From Desulfobacteraceae bacterium (GTDB taxonomy: Bacteria > Desulfobacterota > Desulfobacteria > Desulfobacterales > UBA5616): a stretch of DNA of 38,689 nt. Below are positions 36,245-38,689 of this stretch, in pieces. Position numbers and translations under genes: made by a program. A model generated the notes under the pieces. That model had not been told where the DNA came from. It was given only the letters and a program-made list of their open reading frames with translations, and did not search any database. The stretch's first letter is position 1, and every line of letters starts with the position of its first letter. The stretch is from positions 1 to 38,689 of the forward strand of contig VMSV01000005.1 of assembly GCA_013791935.1 (NCBI GenBank), given 5' to 3'.

Positions 36245-36763
36245 ATGACTTTTCAGGGATTTTCAGATTTTAAAATGGAATCCCCGGCGTGCCATCCCGG
36301 GGTAGTGGTTTATTCCGCGGATTTTACGCTGAATGATGATATTTCAGCTCTATTTCAATATATTAACGCAGTGGCCGAAGATCCGGTCTACTTTGAAATG
36401 CCGGACACCATCCAGTTCAAGCTCAAGGGCAGGCGTTGCGCTCTCTACGCGAAACGCCTCGTGGTGGGGGGATTTGAAAACAGGGACAGCGCCATCCTCT
36501 TTTTCGAAACATTTTCCGAATTCATCAACGGGATCATCAAGAACCGGGATACCATCACCCCCAATCACAAACGTTACAAACCCATTCCTGTGATGGATAT
36601 TTTCAAGCTCCTGCCCAGGTCCAATTGCAGGGAATGCGGTTTTACAACTTGCCTGGCCTTTGCGGCGGCATTGACCAAGGGAGAGGTTCTCATGGAGAAA
36701 TGCCCAACCTTTAGCGAGACGGATAGCGCAAAAACAACGCAGCTGAGGGCTTTATTTTCCTGA
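36245..36763 (+). CDS. Small protein with C-terminal PF04060-type Fe-S domain
   Basis: The 172-residue protein ends in a four-cysteine Fe-S motif, C128-x2-C131-x4-C136-x16-C153 (SNCRECGFTTCLAFA). This matches the domain at the N-terminus of the large corrinoid/Fe-S protein subunit of acetyl-CoA synthase and of RnfB. The N-terminal about 110 residues are not recognised. ATG 36245 has GGAGG 7 nt ahead, whereas the in-frame ATG at 36239 is too close to it. The function is unknown; electron transfer or corrinoid chemistry is possible. The neighbours do not include Wood-Ljungdahl genes. Confidence 0.72.
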   Translation: MTFQGFSDFKMESPACHPGVVVYSADFTLNDDISALFQYINAVAEDPVYFEMPDTIQFKLKGRRCALYAKRLVVGGFENRDSAILFFETFSEFINGIIKNRDTITPNHKRYKPIPVMDIFKLLPRSNCRECGFTTCLAFAAALTKGEVLMEKCPTFSETDSAKTTQLRALFS

Positions 36764-36790
36764 GGGGTTTTTTGGAATTACGCCGGATCA

Positions 36791-37126
36791 TTAAGAAAGC
36801 AGTTGGGCAAGACCCACCACAAAATGTCCGGCAAACCGGCCTGAATCATGCTTTGTGATATGAACGATTCGGGTTCGAATGGTTTTCGTCAATCGAGCCT
36901 TATCCGTGTAATAATTCATATCCAAAATATCGGTTACGCTCAAAGACACCGACGAATCCTGCTTGACGAGAATGGACATTCCTCCATTGGATTCATCCCA
37001 TAATTTAAAGTGATAAATGGGTCCCGTGCCCTTAACCTGGAATTCCACGCTGTAGTCTTCCGAAATCGCCGTCCTCGGCCCGGATCTTTTTTCCACAAAT
37101 CCCGTATTTACCATTTCACCCGCCAT
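36791..37126 (-). CDS. PilZ-like domain protein
   Basis: The 111-residue protein is essentially one PilZ-like beta-barrel. It has an R-x3-R motif (RSGPR, near residue 14) and D-x-S-x2-G (DESNGG, near 44-49), the two motifs that bind cyclic di-GMP. It probably acts as a small c-di-GMP effector, with an unknown target. AGGAGC 8 nt ahead supports the ATG. It lies 25 nt downstream of selD on the same strand and may be cotranscribed. Confidence 0.7.
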   Translation of the reverse strand: MAGEMVNTGFVEKRSGPRTAISEDYSVEFQVKGTGPIYHFKLWDESNGGMSILVKQDSSVSLSVTDILDMNYYTDKARLTKTIRTRIVHITKHDSGRFAGHFVVGLAQLLS

Positions 37127-37151
37127 AATGCTCTGCTCCTATTGAGGATGA

Positions 37152-38201
37152 TTATTGAACCATGATCTTACCGGATGGCCCATCAACCACTTTGCCGATC
37201 ACAACAGCCAAGGGCGAGTCGTTTGCCCTTAGCTCGGAAATCAAATCCCCGGATGCATGGCTGTCCACGCTGATGAGAAGCCCGCCCGAGGTCTGGGGAT
37301 CAAAAAGGATGTCCCTGATGACAGGGTCCAGGGAGGGGTCTTCTTCCAGCATGGCCTGACGGAATTCACGGTTTTTATAAGTCCCGGCGGGGATCAGGCC
37401 CATGTTCGCCAATTCAACAGCCCCGGGAATCACGGGAATGTCTTTTGCGGACAACAAAACCCCATGCCCCGAGGGGACCACCATTTCCGCCAGATGCCCC
37501 GCCAACCCGAACCCGGTGATATCGGTGCAGGCATGCACGGGATATTTCAGCATGATTCTGGAAGCTTGGTTGTTCAACTGGGCCATGAGAGCAGTAGCAT
37601 ACGCAATGACGGCTTTCGATGCCAGGCCACCCTTGATGGCTGTATTGATGATGCCCGTACCCAGGGGTTTTGTGAGAACAAGATGATCCCCCGCAAGAAG
37701 ATTATGCTTTATGAGAATCCGGTCCGGATGAATAAAGCCGGTAATGGACAGCCCGTATTTAAGCTCCTTGTCCTCAATGGAATGCCCCCCGAGAAGCACC
37801 ACTTCCGCTTCCCGAAGTTTAGATACCCCCCCCTGAATAATGGCTCGAAGAATGGAAATATCCATGGTCTTCACAGGAAAGGACACAAGGTTCATGGCTG
37901 TTTTTGGAATCCCGCCCATGGCATAGATATCGCTTAGGGCATTGGCCGCCGCGATCTGGCCGAAGGCATAGGGATCATCCACAATCGGTGTAAAAAAATC
38001 AACGGTTTGAATGATGGCCAAATCCGGGGTAATCCGATACACGCCTGCGTCATCCGCATGTTCCAGTCCCACCAGAACATTGGAATCCGTGGGAAATTCC
38101 AAACCGCAGAGCGCTTGGTCCAGGTCCCCTGGAGCCAGTTTGGACCCTCAGCCGGAGCCGGTAACGGTCCGGGACAGGGGAATAGAAGGGGTCGGTTTCA
38201 T
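37152..38201 (-). CDS. selD: Selenide, water dikinase (selenophosphate synthase), selenocysteine-containing
   Basis: SelD makes selenophosphate from selenide and ATP for selenocysteine and selenouridine synthesis. The full frame from ATG 38201 has 349 codons and is interrupted only by an in-frame TGA at 38150-38148, which is codon 18 in T-G-S-G-U-G-S-K. This is the active-site Cys/Sec position of SelD, followed by the catalytic Lys21. Just after the TGA, GGTCC (38146-38142) and GGACC (38127-38123) can form a bacterial SECIS-like hairpin. Downstream motifs include HADDAGVYR and QIAAANALSDIYAMGG. A conventional caller would start at TTG 38102 and lose the active site. PilZ follows at 25 nt. Confidence 0.95.
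38123..38150 (-). promoter_or_regulatory. UGA(Sec) codon and SECIS-like hairpin in selD
   Basis: The TGA at 38150-38148 is followed after one base by a stem of GGTCC with GGACC. An inner CTGG/CCAG stem lies above an AAA bulge. This position, directly 3' of the UGA within the coding region, is where bacterial SECIS elements lie. Confidence 0.75.
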
Positions 38202-38606
38202 TGGCTCACTTCCAATCCAAAGGATAGCACACTTTAATGATAATCACATAAACCATCATAATTAATATATATTTCAATTATTCTTTAAAAGTCAACGCAA
38301 GAATGGCCAGGGGCTCTCAAAAACCGCCAAACGCTTTACCAAATGAATTTCCAGAAGCCGGAATCAACATCCTTTGCACGGTCCCCAAAAATACGGGTAC
38401 TATGGGTATATAAGCAGTTAATACATTAACGATATAGCATAAATAATTGCATCCCTATAAATTACAAATTGTTTTTATATATTACTTGATATATAGGAAG
38501 TTATACAGATGGTTTTTCCGATGAAAAATAACACGGTCGCCCTTATTTTTTCCGGCCATTTTTAGCCCGGAATAAAAAATCAGAGAATTTGGATAAAGGA
38601 ATATTT
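38202..38606. promoter_or_regulatory. Gene-free AT-rich divergent region between selD and the edge gene
   Basis: These 405 nt hold no convincing gene. A possible + promoter is TTGTTT (38469-38474), a 17-nt spacer and TATAGG (38492-38497). Downstream is an imperfect hairpin (TTCCGG 38550-38555 / CCGGAA 38567-38572 flanked by T and A runs). No selD promoter could be assigned. Confidence 0.35.
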
Positions 38607-38689
38607 ATGCCGTTATCTTCAGATGAGCTCCAGGGTTTGGATACTCAATCCTTTGATACAAAAGAGGATGTTTTCGCGGTTATTTTGCC
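38607..38689 (+). CDS. Start of an unidentified gene, cut by the right edge
   Basis: ATG 38607 has AAGGA 6 nt ahead. The frame (MPLSSDELQGLDTQSFDTKE onward) stays open to the window end. The 27 visible residues do not identify a family. Confidence 0.6.
   Translation, partial: MPLSSDELQGLDTQSFDTKEDVFAVIL

Noticed and set aside
38509..38565. Possible 18-codon leader peptide before the edge gene
   Set aside because: It has an AGGAAG-like site, but no residue bias or clear attenuator follows. Too short to support.
1..38689. tRNA, rRNA, CRISPR arrays, insertion sequences, prophage
   Set aside because: I looked for T-arm signatures, regularly spaced repeats and transposase or integrase motifs and saw none. 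A covariance-model scan would be decisive for small RNAs.

Overview
The window is a stretch of chromosome from a strictly anaerobic, sulfate-reducing bacterium, most likely of the Desulfobacteraceae/Desulfobacterota (former Deltaproteobacteria). The evidence is a complete dissimilatory sulfate-activation module (sat, aprBA, qmoABC), a tungsten-type aldehyde ferredoxin oxidoreductase homologue, many Fe-S proteins, the archaeal-type first enzyme of aromatic amino acid synthesis, and a selenocysteine-containing SelD. I found no rRNA, tRNA, CRISPR array, transposase or phage gene.

Region 1 (1-10.4 kb, + strand) is a glutamine/amide-nitrogen operon. It holds a 5'-truncated FMN subunit of a split glutamate synthase with a ferredoxin domain, a fusion of the glutamate-synthase GXGXG domain with a GltD-like flavoprotein and extra Fe-S domains, then carA, carB and a [4Fe-4S]-type purF. 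A small stand-alone cyclic-nucleotide-binding-fold protein follows.

Region 2 (10.4-16.5 kb, - strand) is a tightly coupled four-gene operon with overlapping or 1-nt-spaced stop/start codons: aldehyde ferredoxin oxidoreductase family protein, a cysteine-rich class II aldolase-like protein, a multi-pass DUF2868-type membrane protein and a DUF3482-type GTPase. This combination is the least explained part of the window and the best candidate for an undescribed system.

Region 3 (16.6-23.7 kb) carries a membrane PAS sensor without a kinase domain, acs, a GNAT acetyltransferase, an NAD-malic enzyme broken by one apparent base deletion, a universal stress protein, and 2-amino-3,7-dideoxy-D-threo-hept-6-ulosonate synthase. 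A near-identical palindrome (TTTTACA-N3-TGTAAAA) lies upstream of acs and again between the malic enzyme and the stress-protein gene.

Region 4 (23.8-33.1 kb) is the sulfate-reduction core. sat is on + with a strong sigma70-type promoter and a 154-nt leader. It converges on aprB-aprA-qmoA-qmoB-qmoC on -, with stacked hairpins between the two units. Sat makes APS, AprAB reduces it to sulfite, and QmoABC is expected to pass electrons from menaquinol to AprAB. An intrinsic terminator sits between aprA and qmoA.

Region 5 (33.5-38.7 kb) holds a YkgJ-type cysteine-cluster protein, a zinc-ribbon protein, a radical SAM protein, a small PF04060-type Fe-S protein, a PilZ-domain protein, selD with an in-frame UGA (Sec18), and the start of an unidentified gene at the right edge.
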